From: JAOARY01 sp045345765
GTDB lineage: Bacteria; Bacillota; Clostridia; Peptostreptococcales; Peptostreptococcaceae
NCBI GenBank assembly: GCA_045345765.1
Contig: CP148265.1
Span: 2,170,001-2,234,000 of the forward strand
Reading direction: 5' to 3'
Length of the DNA: 64,000 nt
Within the stretch, counting starts at the first letter, position 1; the number at the start of each line of letters is the position of its first letter. Shown here piece by piece: positions 15,634 to 24,809 of this stretch. The notes under the pieces were generated by a model. That model was not told the DNA's origin. It searched no databases and saw nothing but the letters and a program-made list of their open reading frames with translations. The translations under genes were made by a program, and so were the position numbers.

Positions 15634-17034
15634 ATGGAATTGTTAGGTATTATTAAATTTGATGCATTGGGGTGGCTTTTTAACTCATTTGTACTTATGT
15701 TTGTGGCAGTCTTTACTGGAATGTTATTTGGAAAAATCAAATTTGGAAAATTTAATTTTGGTGTTTCTGGAACATTATTTACTGGTCTTATAATAGGTTG
15801 GTGGGTATATGGAAAGGGACAATTAATAGTAAAAAATCAAGATGCAGCAAGTAGTGCAGCAAAAGCAGCATCTAAAATGATTTCAGCGCAAGTTGTAAGT
15901 AAGGATTTTTTTACATTGTTTTTAGTTATATTTGTTGCAGCGGTAGGGCTGTTAGCAGCAAAAGATATGGGTGCAGTACTTAAAAAATATGGACTTAAAT
16001 TTGTTATTATGGGATTTTTGATAACTTTAATGGGAGCAGCAGCAACTTATGGAATGACTAAATTTTCGCCAGGTGCAAATCCATATGAGGTATCAGGAGT
16101 TTATACAGGAGCACTTACAAGTTCACCTGGACTTGCAGCAGCAATAGAAACTGCTAAAGGTCATGCAACTCACAAGGTTGAAGAGTTTGATACAATGACT
16201 GATAAAGAAAAAGATAAGTTTTTTAATATATTAGGAGATGAAAAATTAAACAAAGAAAATACAAAGAAATTAACACCAGAAATTAAAGAAGCTTTTATAA
16301 AAAAGGCTGAAGCAGGAATAGGTGTAGGACATGCAATTGGTTATCCATTTGGTGTACTTATAGTTATAATAGTTGTTAACTTCTTCCCTAAAATATTTGG
16401 TATGAACGTGGATGAAGAATACAAACGATTCCAAGCTGAAATGAATGAAGCTAGAGGAATGACTGGTGGAAAAGAAATAGAAGAAGTTAATTTTGATTTA
16501 ACTGCATTTGCAGTTGCTTGTTTTGTGGGATACACCATAGGAAAAATAAAGATTTATTTAGGACCTGTTTTGGGTGATTTTTCACTGGGTTCAACAGGTG
16601 GAGTATTAATAGGTTCTTTAATTCTTGGTTATATAGGTAAAATAGGAATACTTAATTTTAGAATGAATAATAAAATATTAGGTGTTATAAGACAATTAGC
16701 ATTAGCATTCTTCCTTGCAATTGTTGGACTTAGATATGGATTTAGTGTTTTTGATTCATTATTTGGGTCAGGTGCATATTTAGCATTAGTGTCATTAGTT
16801 GTAGGAGTTGTAGCTATGTCTGTTGGTTTTGCAATAGGAAGATATGTATTTAAGATAAATTGGATTATGCTTTCAGGAGCTATATGTGGTGGTATGACAT
16901 CAACACCAGGTCTTGGAGCAGCGATAGAAGCAGTCGGAAATGATGATCCTGCTGCTGGTTATGGAGCAACTTATCCATTTGCACTTTTAGGAATGGTTAT
17001 ATTTACAATTGTTCTTCATAACTTACCTATGTAA
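15634..17034 (+). CDS. AspT/YidE/YbjL-family membrane transporter (putative dicarboxylate carrier)
   Basis: A 466-residue integral membrane protein with the internal duplication of the AspT/YidE-YbjL family. The family motif occurs twice, as GALTSSPGLAAAIE (~170) and GGMTSTPGLGAAIE (~430), each at a re-entrant region between hydrophobic halves of about five segments. A central hydrophilic stretch (~185-230) and a cytosolic linker (~255-300) separate the halves. AspT exchanges aspartate for alanine; here the position at the head of the succinate-to-propionate genes suggests import or exchange of succinate, which is inference. The ATG at 15634 follows GGAAGGG. It is preceded by a structured leader (15294-15410). 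Confidence 0.8.
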   Translation: MELLGIIKFDALGWLFNSFVLMFVAVFTGMLFGKIKFGKFNFGVSGTLFTGLIIGWWVYGKGQLIVKNQDAASSAAKAASKMISAQVVSKDFFTLFLVIFVAAVGLLAAKDMGAVLKKYGLKFVIMGFLITLMGAAATYGMTKFSPGANPYEVSGVYTGALTSSPGLAAAIETAKGHATHKVEEFDTMTDKEKDKFFNILGDEKLNKENTKKLTPEIKEAFIKKAEAGIGVGHAIGYPFGVLIVIIVVNFFPKIFGMNVDEEYKRFQAEMNEARGMTGGKEIEEVNFDLTAFAVACFVGYTIGKIKIYLGPVLGDFSLGSTGGVLIGSLILGYIGKIGILNFRMNNKILGVIRQLALAFFLAIVGLRYGFSVFDSLFGSGAYLALVSLVVGVVAMSVGFAIGRYVFKINWIMLSGAICGGMTSTPGLGAAIEAVGNDDPAAGYGATYPFALLGMVIFTIVLHNLPM

Positions 17035-17104
17035 TTCTTATATGTGAAAAATAAAAAACTTTAGGGTATAATCATGTTAAAAAAGTATTATTGGAGGCAG
17101 AATT

Positions 17105-17440
17105 ATGACAGAAAAAACGATTTTTATAACAGGTTATGCTAAATTACCAAATGGAATAACAGCGCAACAATTATATTCAGTAGTAGCAATAGGTTTACTT
17201 GTAGATAGGGAAACTGGAATAATTGTTGATGCAGATTGTACATTAGTAACAACAACAGGTAAAAAGTTTTTTAGAGAGAATGTTTTAGGTAAGAATATAA
17301 TTGATTACAATAGTATAGAAAAAATATTTTTAGATAGATATTTTGGTTCAGCAAAAAAAGCTATATTATCAGCACTTAGAATTTGTTCAGATAAATTTGA
17401 AATGATTCAAAATGGAGAAGATTATAAGTGTAATAATTAA
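17105..17440 (+). CDS. DUF3870 domain protein
   Basis: A 111-residue cytosolic protein of the DUF3870 family. The family pattern is visible: GYAKLPNGITAQQLYSVVAIGLLVD, then IIVDADCTLVTTTGKKF and a C-terminal YFGSAKKAILSALRICSDKF. No membrane segment. It sits between the transporter and the CoA-transferase with a GGAGG ribosome site and is co-transcribed with them. The family is common in anaerobic Firmicutes beside carboxylate or amino-acid degradation genes, and a regulatory or small-molecule-binding role is plausible but not established. Confidence 0.75.
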   Translation: MTEKTIFITGYAKLPNGITAQQLYSVVAIGLLVDRETGIIVDADCTLVTTTGKKFFRENVLGKNIIDYNSIEKIFLDRYFGSAKKAILSALRICSDKFEMIQNGEDYKCNN

Positions 17441-17463
17441 GTATTAGATTTGGAGGGAAAAAC

Positions 17464-18975
17464 ATGCAAGATAAAGTTATTCAAGAAAGACTAAAATGTG
17501 AAGCTTTAAAATCAAAAGTTATGACAGCAAAGGAAGCCGCTAAGTTTTTTGAAGATGGTATGTTAGTTGGTTGTAGTGGTTTTACACCAGCGGGTTATCC
17601 AAAGGCAGTTCCATTAGAAATAGCCAAAAGAGCCGATAATGGTGAAAAAATTGAACTTAGTATAATAACAGGTGCATCCGTAGGAGATGAACTAGATGGA
17701 GCTTTATCTAGAGCAGGAGTTTTAAAAAGAAGATATCCGTACCAAACAAATAAAGATTCAAGAAATGGTATTAATAATAACGAAATTCAATATGCAGATA
17801 TGCATTTAAGCCATGTACCTCAGTGGGTGCAATATGGATATTTTGGTAAAATGAATATAGCACTTGTAGAAGCAGTTGCAATAACAGAAGATGGAGGAAT
17901 AATACCATCTACTTCAATTGGTAATTCAGATGTATTTGTAGAAGAAGCTGATATGGTTATTGTTGAAATTAATACGTCTCAACCATTAGATTTAATCGGA
18001 ATACATGATATATATACACCAAAAAAACCACCATATAGAAAGGCAATACCTATTGAAAAAGCAACTGATAAAATAGGAACTACTTATATCCCTTGTGATA
18101 TAAATAAAATTGCAGGAATTGTAATAACAGATATAAAAGATAAAACTAGAGCTGTTGCTCCAATTGATGAAACTTCATCAAAAATGGCTAAAAATCTTAT
18201 AGGATTTTTAGAAAATGAAGTTAAAGAAGGTAGACTTGGTAAGAATTTATTACCACTTCAATCTGGTGTTGGTAGTGTTGCTAATGCTGTTTTAGGTGGA
18301 CTTGTTGATTCTGATTTTGAAGATTTATTAGTTTATTCAGAAGTGCTACAAGATTCAGTACTAGATTTATTAGATGCTAATAAAGTTAAATTTGCTTCGG
18401 CTACATCTTTAACAATATCACCAGAAAGATTAGATGATTTTTATAAGAATTTCTCATCTTATAAAGATAAATTATGTTTAAGACCACAAGGAATTAGTAA
18501 TAATCCAGAAGTTGCAAGAAGACTTGGTGTTATTGCTATGAATACAGCAATAGAAGTTGATATATTTGGAAATGTAAATTCTACAAATATAATGGGTTCA
18601 AGAATGATGAATGGTATAGGTGGTTCTGGTGATTTTGCTAGAAATGCTTATTTAACAATATTCACAACAGAATCTATAGCTAAAAATGGAGATATTTCAA
18701 GTATTGTTCCTATGGTATCGCATCATGATCATACAGAACATGATGTAATGGTTATAGTAACAGAACAAGGAGTTGCTGATTTAAGAGGAAAATCTCCAAA
18801 AGAAAGAGCCAAAGAAATAATAGAAAATTGTGCTCATCCTGACTATAAAGATATGCTTTGGGATTATTTTAACAAGGCTATGGAAGGGAAGTACAAACAT
18901 ACTCCGCATGTTATAGGTGAAGCTTTATCTTGGCATGATAGATTTTTAAAGACTGGCAGTATGAAATTAAAATAA
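17464..18975 (+). CDS. Acetyl-CoA hydrolase/transferase family; likely succinate CoA-transferase
   Basis: Class I CoA-transferase of 503 residues, the length of Cat1/AarC/ScpC-type enzymes. In this pathway it would move CoA from propionyl-CoA (or acetyl-CoA) to succinate, so succinyl-CoA is formed without ATP. The N-terminal LVGCSGFTPAGYPKAVPLEIA, the middle SGVGSVANAVLGGL and YSEVLQDSVLDLL are family marks; Glu293 in the last one sits where the catalytic glutamate (Glu294 in AarC) is expected. The C-terminal half has IVPMVSHHDHTEHDVMVIVTEQGVADLRG. It starts 23 bases after the DUF3870 gene behind GGAGGG. The exact acyl-CoA preference cannot be read from sequence. Confidence 0.88.
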   Translation: MQDKVIQERLKCEALKSKVMTAKEAAKFFEDGMLVGCSGFTPAGYPKAVPLEIAKRADNGEKIELSIITGASVGDELDGALSRAGVLKRRYPYQTNKDSRNGINNNEIQYADMHLSHVPQWVQYGYFGKMNIALVEAVAITEDGGIIPSTSIGNSDVFVEEADMVIVEINTSQPLDLIGIHDIYTPKKPPYRKAIPIEKATDKIGTTYIPCDINKIAGIVITDIKDKTRAVAPIDETSSKMAKNLIGFLENEVKEGRLGKNLLPLQSGVGSVANAVLGGLVDSDFEDLLVYSEVLQDSVLDLLDANKVKFASATSLTISPERLDDFYKNFSSYKDKLCLRPQGISNNPEVARRLGVIAMNTAIEVDIFGNVNSTNIMGSRMMNGIGGSGDFARNAYLTIFTTESIAKNGDISSIVPMVSHHDHTEHDVMVIVTEQGVADLRGKSPKERAKEIIENCAHPDYKDMLWDYFNKAMEGKYKHTPHVIGEALSWHDRFLKTGSMKLK

Positions 18976-19337
18976 ATTTAATATCGACAAAATACGCCTA
19001 TTAGTGAAGTCATCATATTTATGATGGCTTCTATCTATATAGAATGAAAAATAAAAAATTAACAAGTAAAAAATAGTGGCAGAATTTTTTGAAAGGTTGT
19101 AAAATGGTAATATGTCTTTATGAATTAAAAGTTTCAATTTAAAAAAAATATGAAATTTTTAATTCTAAATTTAAAATAGTTAATGAATTACAATTAAAAA
19201 AATATAAAAATAATATTGTAATTTTATATAAATTTTATTTATCGTTTTTTCTTGGGGGGAAAGAATTATAATGTTGGGAAGTTTAACGTTTTCATAATTG
19301 CATTTATTGCATTAAAAAGATAGGAGGAAGCTTTATT
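18976..19337 (+). other. Intergenic region between CoA-transferase and mutase
   Basis: These 362 bases contain one hairpin (19006-19031) and otherwise very AT-rich sequence. A TATAAT at 19267-19272 follows a GGGGGG run, without a convincing -35. A GGAGG ribosome site precedes the mutase start. I see no gene and no recognisable riboswitch, including no B12 box despite the B12-dependent enzyme downstream. Confidence 0.5.
19006..19031 (+). terminator. Hairpin after the CoA-transferase gene, weak terminator
   Basis: GAAG-t-CATCAT pairs with ATGATG-g-CTTC around an ATTT loop (11 bp with one T-G pair). The tail TATCTATATAG is poor in T runs, so termination may be partial. Confidence 0.5.
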
Positions 19338-21017
19338 ATGTTTGATAAGGAAAAATTAGGGATGATGAAGGATTCACAAAAAAAATATGATGAAAAAGTA
19401 GCAAAAGCAACAGAAAGATTTCCAGAAAGAAAAGAGGAGTTTGAGACAGGTTCAGGTCTTGATTTAAAAAGACTATATACTCCAAATGATGTTGGTCAAG
19501 ATTTTGATTATGAAAAGGAATTAGGTTTCCCAGGAGCGTTCCCATATACTAGAGGAGTTCAACCTACTATGTATAGAAGTAGATTCTGGACAATGAGAAT
19601 GTATGCTGGTTTTGCAACAGCAAAAGAATCGAATGAAAGATATAAATATCTTATAGAACAAGGTTCTATGGGTCTTTCAGTAGCATTTGATTTACCAACT
19701 CAAATGGGTTATGATTCTGACGATGTTATATCAGAAGGTGAAGTTGGGAAGGTTGGAGTTGCAATAGATTCATTAGCAGATATGGAAATATTATTTGATG
19801 GTATACCACTAGATAAGGTATCGACATCAATGACGATAAACGCACCAGCATCTGTTTTACTTGCTATGTATATAGCTGTTGCAGAAAAGCAAGGTGTTAC
19901 ATCAGATAAATTAAGAGGAACAATACAAAATGACATATTAAAAGAATATGTTGCAAGAGGGACTTATATATTCCCAACAAAACCGTCAATGAGACTTATA
20001 ACTAATATATTTGAATATTGTTCAAAAGAAGTACCAAAGTGGAATACAATATCTATATCAGGTTATCATATAAGAGAAGCTGGTTCTACAGCTGTTCAAG
20101 AAGTTGCATTTACATTAGCAAATGGAATTGCTTATGTTCAAGCTGCAATAGATGCAGGTCTTAATGTAGATGATTTTGCACCAAGATTATCATTCTTCTT
20201 TAATGCTCACAATGATTTATTAGAAGAAGTTTCTAAATATAGAGCAGCAAGAAAATTATGGGCTAAAATAATGAAAGAAAGATTTGGAGCAACTAATCCA
20301 AAATCTATGGCATTAAAATTCCATACTCAAACAGGAGGATCAACATTAACAGCACAACAAACTGAAAATAATATAGTTCGTGTTGCTATCCAAACTCTTG
20401 CAGCAGTACTTGGTGGAACTCAATCACTTCATACAAATTCTAAGGATGAAGCGCTTGCATTACCAACTGAAGAATCAGTTAGAACAGCACTTAGAACTCA
20501 ACAAATAGTTGCACATGAAAGTGGAGTTGCAGATACAATAGATCCACTTGCAGGTTCATTCTATATAGAAACTATGACTAAAAAGATTGAAGATGAAGCT
20601 ATGAAGCTTATATCTAAAATTGATGATTTAGGCGGATCTCCATCAGCTATAGATAAAGGATATATGCAACAAGAAATTATGGATGCAGCTTATAAATATC
20701 AAAGAGAGATAGAAGAAAATCAAAGAGTTATAGTTGGAGTTAATAAATTCCAAGTTAAAGAAGAATCACCAAAAGGTTTATTAAGAGTAGATCCTTCAGT
20801 TGGAGAAGGTCAAAAGAAAAAATTAGCAAAACTTAGAGCTAATAGAGATAATGATAAAGTAAAAGATGCTTTAGATAAACTAAGAGCAGGTTGTGAAGGA
20901 GATGCTAATTTAATGCCTCTAATACTAGATGCAGTAAGAGAGTATGCTACTTTAGGAGAAATCTGTAATGTTATGAGAGATGTATTTGGTGAATATCAAC
21001 AATCAGTTATGATATAG
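19338..21017 (+). CDS. Methylmalonyl-CoA mutase, catalytic subunit (split type)
   Basis: Interconverts succinyl-CoA and methylmalonyl-CoA by adenosylcobalamin radical chemistry. The 559-residue protein holds the TIM-barrel catalytic domain only; the B12 domain is a separate gene (21102). Residues known in the Propionibacterium enzyme fall at the same numbers here: Tyr89 in RMYAGFATAKESN, Gln197, Arg207 and His244 in GYHIREAGSTAVQE. Tyr89 and Arg207 separate methylmalonyl-CoA mutase from isobutyryl-CoA mutase, so the substrate call is firm. Other marks are YPYTRG-like FPYTRGVQPTMYRSR and RTQQIVAHESGVADTIDPLAGSFYIE-type active-site strand near residue 390-420. The start ATG at 19338 follows GGAGG. 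Confidence 0.95.
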   Translation: MFDKEKLGMMKDSQKKYDEKVAKATERFPERKEEFETGSGLDLKRLYTPNDVGQDFDYEKELGFPGAFPYTRGVQPTMYRSRFWTMRMYAGFATAKESNERYKYLIEQGSMGLSVAFDLPTQMGYDSDDVISEGEVGKVGVAIDSLADMEILFDGIPLDKVSTSMTINAPASVLLAMYIAVAEKQGVTSDKLRGTIQNDILKEYVARGTYIFPTKPSMRLITNIFEYCSKEVPKWNTISISGYHIREAGSTAVQEVAFTLANGIAYVQAAIDAGLNVDDFAPRLSFFFNAHNDLLEEVSKYRAARKLWAKIMKERFGATNPKSMALKFHTQTGGSTLTAQQTENNIVRVAIQTLAAVLGGTQSLHTNSKDEALALPTEESVRTALRTQQIVAHESGVADTIDPLAGSFYIETMTKKIEDEAMKLISKIDDLGGSPSAIDKGYMQQEIMDAAYKYQREIEENQRVIVGVNKFQVKEESPKGLLRVDPSVGEGQKKKLAKLRANRDNDKVKDALDKLRAGCEGDANLMPLILDAVREYATLGEICNVMRDVFGEYQQSVMI

Positions 21018-21101
21018 ATTGAAATTTTTAATATTATTTTATTCAAATATAAATTTTTATAAAAATTAAATATATTAGTTATAGAATCGGAGGGAATTAA
21101 T

Positions 21102-21509
21102 ATGAGTAGACCTATTAGAGTATTAGTGGCTAAACCTGGATTAGATGGTCACGATAGAGGAGCAAAAGTTATAGCAAGAGCATTAAGAGATGCAGGAATG
21201 GAAGTTATATATACTGGACTTAGACAAACACCAGAACAAATAGTTGCAACAGCAGTTCAAGAAGATGTTGATGTTGTTGCTATGAGTATATTATCAGGAG
21301 CGCATAATCACTTACTTCCTAAGGTTGTTAAACTGCTTAAAGAAGAAGGCGTTTATGATGAAATGTTAGTAGTTGGTGGAGGCGTTATTCCAGATGATGA
21401 TATACCTTTCTTAAAGGAAAATGGAGTAGCTGAAGTATTTACACCAGGAACACCTACACAAGTTACAATAGACTTTATTAAAGAAAATTTAAAGAAAAAA
21501 TTAGATTAA
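21102..21509 (+). CDS. Methylmalonyl-CoA mutase, B12-binding subunit
   Basis: A 135-residue cobalamin-binding domain that pairs with the catalytic subunit 84 bases upstream. It has the lower-ligand motif GLDGHDRGAKVIARALRDAG (DxHxxG) with His17 as the expected cobalt ligand, then VVAMSILSGAH and VVGGGVIPDDD, which line the nucleotide-tail pocket. The ribosome site is GGAGGG. Splitting of catalytic and B12 domains into two genes is common in archaea and in anaerobic Firmicutes. Confidence 0.95.
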   Translation: MSRPIRVLVAKPGLDGHDRGAKVIARALRDAGMEVIYTGLRQTPEQIVATAVQEDVDVVAMSILSGAHNHLLPKVVKLLKEEGVYDEMLVVGGGVIPDDDIPFLKENGVAEVFTPGTPTQVTIDFIKENLKKKLD

Positions 21510-21560
21510 TAAATATTATATAGATATTATTAATTAAATTTTTTATAAGAATATATTATA

Positions 21561-21606
21561 TGTTGAGTTTAAATGAAGATAATATTATTTTTGTTTAGAC
21601 TCAACA
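21561..21606 (+). other. Intra-operon hairpin between the B12 subunit and the GTPase gene
   Basis: TGTTGAGTTTAAA (21561-21573) pairs with TTTAGACTCAACA (21594-21606) over 13 bp with one T-G pair and a 20-nt loop. No T run follows, so it is more likely an mRNA-stabilising or processing element, or a weak attenuator, than a full terminator. Confidence 0.5.
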
Positions 21607-21680
21607 ATTAAAATTAACAAAAAAATTTATTATAAGATCTTATAATATAAATATTTTTAGTTAAAAAAAGAGGCGATAAT

Positions 21681-22616
21681 ATGCAGATGGTAGAAAAGCT
21701 TCTAGGTGGAAGTAAAGTTGCATGCGCAAGACTTATTTCTAAAATTGAAAATGAAAGTGAAGGTTATGTAGATATATTAAAAAATATATATAAGCATACA
21801 GGAAATGCTTATGTTATAGGTATTACTGGACCTCCTGGTGCAGGAAAATCTACATTAACTGATAAATTAGTAAAACATCTTAGAAAAGAAGATAAAAAAA
21901 TTGGGATAATTGCAATAGACCCAACAAGTCCTTTTACTATGGGAGCGATTCTTGGTGATAGAATTAGAATGTCTGATTTAAATACAGATAAAGGTGTATT
22001 TATAAGATCTATGGGTGCAAGAGGTCATCTTGGGGGTCTTTCTAAAGCTACACAAGGAGCGATTAAAGTATTAGATGCTTATGGTTGTGATTATATTTTT
22101 GTTGAAACTGTTGGAGTTGGACAATCTGAAGTAGATATTGTAAAAACTGCGGATACAACTGTTATGGTTATGGTTCCTGGTCTTGGAGATGATATCCAAG
22201 CAATAAAAGCAGGTGTTATGGAAATTGGAGATGTTTTTGTTGTTAATAAAGCAGATAATGATCATGCTAAAAGAACAAGATTAGAACTTCAAATGATGCT
22301 TGATTTTAAAAAGGATTGGGATTTTAAACCACCAGTAACTATGGCAATTGCTAGTGAAGATGAAGGTATTGATGAACTTTTACAAAATATAAAATCACAT
22401 AGAGAATATCAGTTAAATAATGATGTTCTTATGAAAAAAAGAATAGAAAGAAATAAGATTGAGATAAGAGAGATGATTCATAGATATATTGAAAAATTAA
22501 TATCTAATCATGAGGATGCATCTTATATAGATGAACTGTTATTAAAATCTGCAAACAAAGAAATTGACCCATATAGCATAAGTGAAGAGATTATAAAGAA
22601 TATTTTGAATAAATAA
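21681..22616 (+). CDS. meaB: Methylmalonyl-CoA mutase-associated GTPase MeaB (ArgK type)
   Basis: G3E-type P-loop GTPase that protects the mutase and gates B12 loading. The 311-residue protein has Walker A GPPGAGKST near residue 55, the Mg-binding IIAIDPTSPFTMGAILGDR segment, FVETVGVGQSEVDI and the base-specificity motif VVNKAD near residue 190. The C-terminal ~50 residues form the dimerisation arm. It lies directly after the split mutase genes, as in other propionate-forming or propionate-degrading loci. Older annotations call this family ArgK or LAO/AO kinase; the context here favours MeaB. Confidence 0.93.
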   Translation: MQMVEKLLGGSKVACARLISKIENESEGYVDILKNIYKHTGNAYVIGITGPPGAGKSTLTDKLVKHLRKEDKKIGIIAIDPTSPFTMGAILGDRIRMSDLNTDKGVFIRSMGARGHLGGLSKATQGAIKVLDAYGCDYIFVETVGVGQSEVDIVKTADTTVMVMVPGLGDDIQAIKAGVMEIGDVFVVNKADNDHAKRTRLELQMMLDFKKDWDFKPPVTMAIASEDEGIDELLQNIKSHREYQLNNDVLMKKRIERNKIEIREMIHRYIEKLISNHEDASYIDELLLKSANKEIDPYSISEEIIKNILNK

Positions 22617-22632
22617 TATATTTACGAAGTTA

Positions 22633-22661
22633 TAGTACCAGGTACTAATATCTGATATAAT
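22633..22661 (+). promoter_or_regulatory. Internal promoter with overlapping palindrome before the epimerase gene
   Basis: TAGTACC-A-GGTACTA (22633-22647) is a perfect 7+1+7 palindrome. An extended -10 TGATATAAT (22653-22661) follows and no good -35 exists, so the palindrome covers the -35 position. This would give the epimerase/decarboxylase genes their own regulated promoter within the pathway cluster. Confidence 0.5.
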
Positions 22662-22792
22662 GGAAAATGTCAGGTAGTATTCGTATAATATTTTTAAATT
22701 TTTATTTAATAAAATTTATTTATAATTTGCTTGAAAATATGTTATATTTTAATAGTGATATATTTGAATATATTGAATTTAAGGAGGATATT

Positions 22793-23203
22793 ATGGACGT
22801 ATCAAGAGTTGATCACATAGGTATAGCGGTTAATAACTTAGATGAGGTTGTTAAATTTTATGAAGATGTTTTAGGTATTAAATGTGAAGGAACTGAAGTT
22901 GTAGAAGATCAAAAGGTAAGAGTTGCATTTTTACCAGTAGGAGATACTGAATTAGAATTTTTAGAATCAACATCACCTGATGGCCCTATAGCTAAATTTA
23001 TCGAAAAGAACAATGGTAGAGGCGGAATACAACATGTTGCTCTTAGAGTAGATAATATTGAAAAAGCTATAGAAGAAGTTATCGAAAAAGGATATAAAAT
23101 GATTGATAAAGAGCCTAGATATGGAGCAGGTGGAGCTAAAATAGCATTTTGTCATCCTAAGTCAACTCATGGAATATTACTTGAATTAAGTGAAAGACAA
23201 TAA
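22793..23203 (+). CDS. mce: Methylmalonyl-CoA epimerase
   Basis: Converts (R)- to (S)-methylmalonyl-CoA so that the mutase product can be decarboxylated. The 136-residue protein belongs to the VOC fold, two paired beta-alpha-beta-beta-beta modules: VDHIGIAVNNLDEVVKFYEDVLG (metal His10-region) and GRGGIQHVALRVDNIEKAIEE, then ILLELSE with the C-terminal metal glutamate. The ATG at 22793 stands behind AAGGAGG; an upstream in-frame ATG at 22667 would add 42 hydrophobic residues without a good ribosome site and was rejected. mmdA follows after 31 bases. Confidence 0.95.
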   Translation: MDVSRVDHIGIAVNNLDEVVKFYEDVLGIKCEGTEVVEDQKVRVAFLPVGDTELEFLESTSPDGPIAKFIEKNNGRGGIQHVALRVDNIEKAIEEVIEKGYKMIDKEPRYGAGGAKIAFCHPKSTHGILLELSERQ

Positions 23204-23234
23204 AAAATTTAAAAGTAATTTAGGAGGTAATAAT

Positions 23235-24782
23235 ATGTCTCTAAATAAGTTAGAAGCTCTTAGAGAAAAAAGAAGAAAAATAGAGCTTGGTGGTGGAGAA
23301 AAAAGAATAGCAAAGCAACATGAAAAAGGAAAACTTACAGCAAGAGAAAGATTAAATATATTATTTGATGAAGGAACTTTTGTTGAAGTTGATGCTTTTG
23401 TTAAGCATAGATGTACTAATTTTGGAATGGAAAAAGTAGACTCACCAGGTGAAGGTGTAGTTTGTGGATATGGTAAAGTAGATGGTAGACTTGTATGTGC
23501 TTTTGCTCAAGATTTTACAGTTGTAGGTGGATCTTTAGGTGAAATGCATGCTAAAAAAATTGTAAAAGCTATGCAACTTGGTATGAAAATGGGAGCACCA
23601 GTTGTAGGTATAAACGATTCAGGTGGAGCTAGAATACAAGAAGCTGTAGATGCACTTTCTGGATATGGAGATATATTCTATAACAATACAAAAGCTTCAG
23701 GTGTTGTGCCACAAATATCAGCAATAATGGGACCTTGTGCAGGTGGAGCAGTTTATTCACCAGCATTAACTGATTTTATATGCATGGTTGATAAAACAAG
23801 TCAAATGTTTATAACTGGACCACAGGTTATAAAAACAGTTACAGGAGAAGATGTAACAGCAGAAGCTTTAGGTGGAGCTATGACTCATAACTCAACTTCT
23901 GGGGTTGCACATTTAATATCAAATGATGATGAATCTTCATTAGAGGATATCAAAAAACTTTTAAGCTTCTTACCATCAAATAATATGGAAAAAGCGCCTA
24001 GATTTGATACAGGTGATGATGCTAATAGAATAATAGAAGAATTAAATGATATGATACCAGATAATCCAAATAAGCCTTATGATATGAAAGATATTATAGG
24101 AAAAATAGTTGATAATGCAGATTTCTTTGAAGTACAACCTTATTTTGCACAAAATATGATAACTGGTTTTGCAAGAATTAATGGTGAATCAGTAGGTATA
24201 GTTGCAAACCAACCAAAGGTTATGGCTGGTTGTATGGATATAAATGCATCAGATAAAGCTGCAAGATTTATAAGAACTTGTGATGCTTTTAATGTACCAC
24301 TACTTACTATTGTTGATGTGCCAGGATTCTTACCAGGAACTTCCCAAGAATATGGTGGAGTTATAAGACATGGGGCAAAAGTTTTATATGCTTATAGTGA
24401 AGCGACTGTTCCAAAGGTTACTGTTATAACTAGAAAAGCATATGGTGGAGCTTACATAGCTATGTGCTCAAGACATCTTGGAGCTGATATGGTACTTGCT
24501 TGGCCAACTGCTGAAATTGCAGTTATGGGACCGCAAGGGGCTGCAAACATTATATTTAGAAAAGATATAACAGATGCAGATGATCCAGTTGCGATGAGAC
24601 AACAAAAAATACAAGAATATACAGATGAATTTGCTACACCTTATAAAGCAGCAGAAAGAGGTTATGCAGATGATATTATAGAGCCGGCATTTACAAGAAT
24701 TAGACTTGCAGATGCGTTTGATTTACTTTCGTCAAAGAGAGAAAGTAACCCAGCTAAGAAACATGGAAATATACCTCTATAA
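23235..24782 (+). CDS. mmdA: Methylmalonyl-CoA decarboxylase alpha subunit (carboxyltransferase)
   Basis: Transfers the carboxyl group of (S)-methylmalonyl-CoA to the biotin carrier, releasing propionyl-CoA. The 515-residue protein has two crotonase-fold halves typical of acyl-CoA carboxyltransferases: KQHEKGKLTARERLNILFD at the N-terminus, INDSGGARIQEAVDALSGYG, IMGPCAGGAVYSPALTDF, and later VDVPGFLPGTSQEYGGVIRHGAKVLYAY-type and KAYGGAYIAMCS oxyanion-hole segments. Close paralogues are propionyl-CoA carboxylase beta subunits; the following membrane subunits decide for the sodium-pumping decarboxylase. The ATG at 23235 follows TAGGAGG. Confidence 0.93.
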   Translation: MSLNKLEALREKRRKIELGGGEKRIAKQHEKGKLTARERLNILFDEGTFVEVDAFVKHRCTNFGMEKVDSPGEGVVCGYGKVDGRLVCAFAQDFTVVGGSLGEMHAKKIVKAMQLGMKMGAPVVGINDSGGARIQEAVDALSGYGDIFYNNTKASGVVPQISAIMGPCAGGAVYSPALTDFICMVDKTSQMFITGPQVIKTVTGEDVTAEALGGAMTHNSTSGVAHLISNDDESSLEDIKKLLSFLPSNNMEKAPRFDTGDDANRIIEELNDMIPDNPNKPYDMKDIIGKIVDNADFFEVQPYFAQNMITGFARINGESVGIVANQPKVMAGCMDINASDKAARFIRTCDAFNVPLLTIVDVPGFLPGTSQEYGGVIRHGAKVLYAYSEATVPKVTVITRKAYGGAYIAMCSRHLGADMVLAWPTAEIAVMGPQGAANIIFRKDITDADDPVAMRQQKIQEYTDEFATPYKAAERGYADDIIEPAFTRIRLADAFDLLSSKRESNPAKKHGNIPL

Positions 24783-24809
24783 AACTATTATGTAGGAAGG
24801 TGAAATAGT

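Noticed and set aside
22667..22792. N-terminal extension of the epimerase from an ATG at 22667
   Set aside because: It would add 42 hydrophobic residues not expected in this family; a strong GGAGG site precedes the ATG at 22793.
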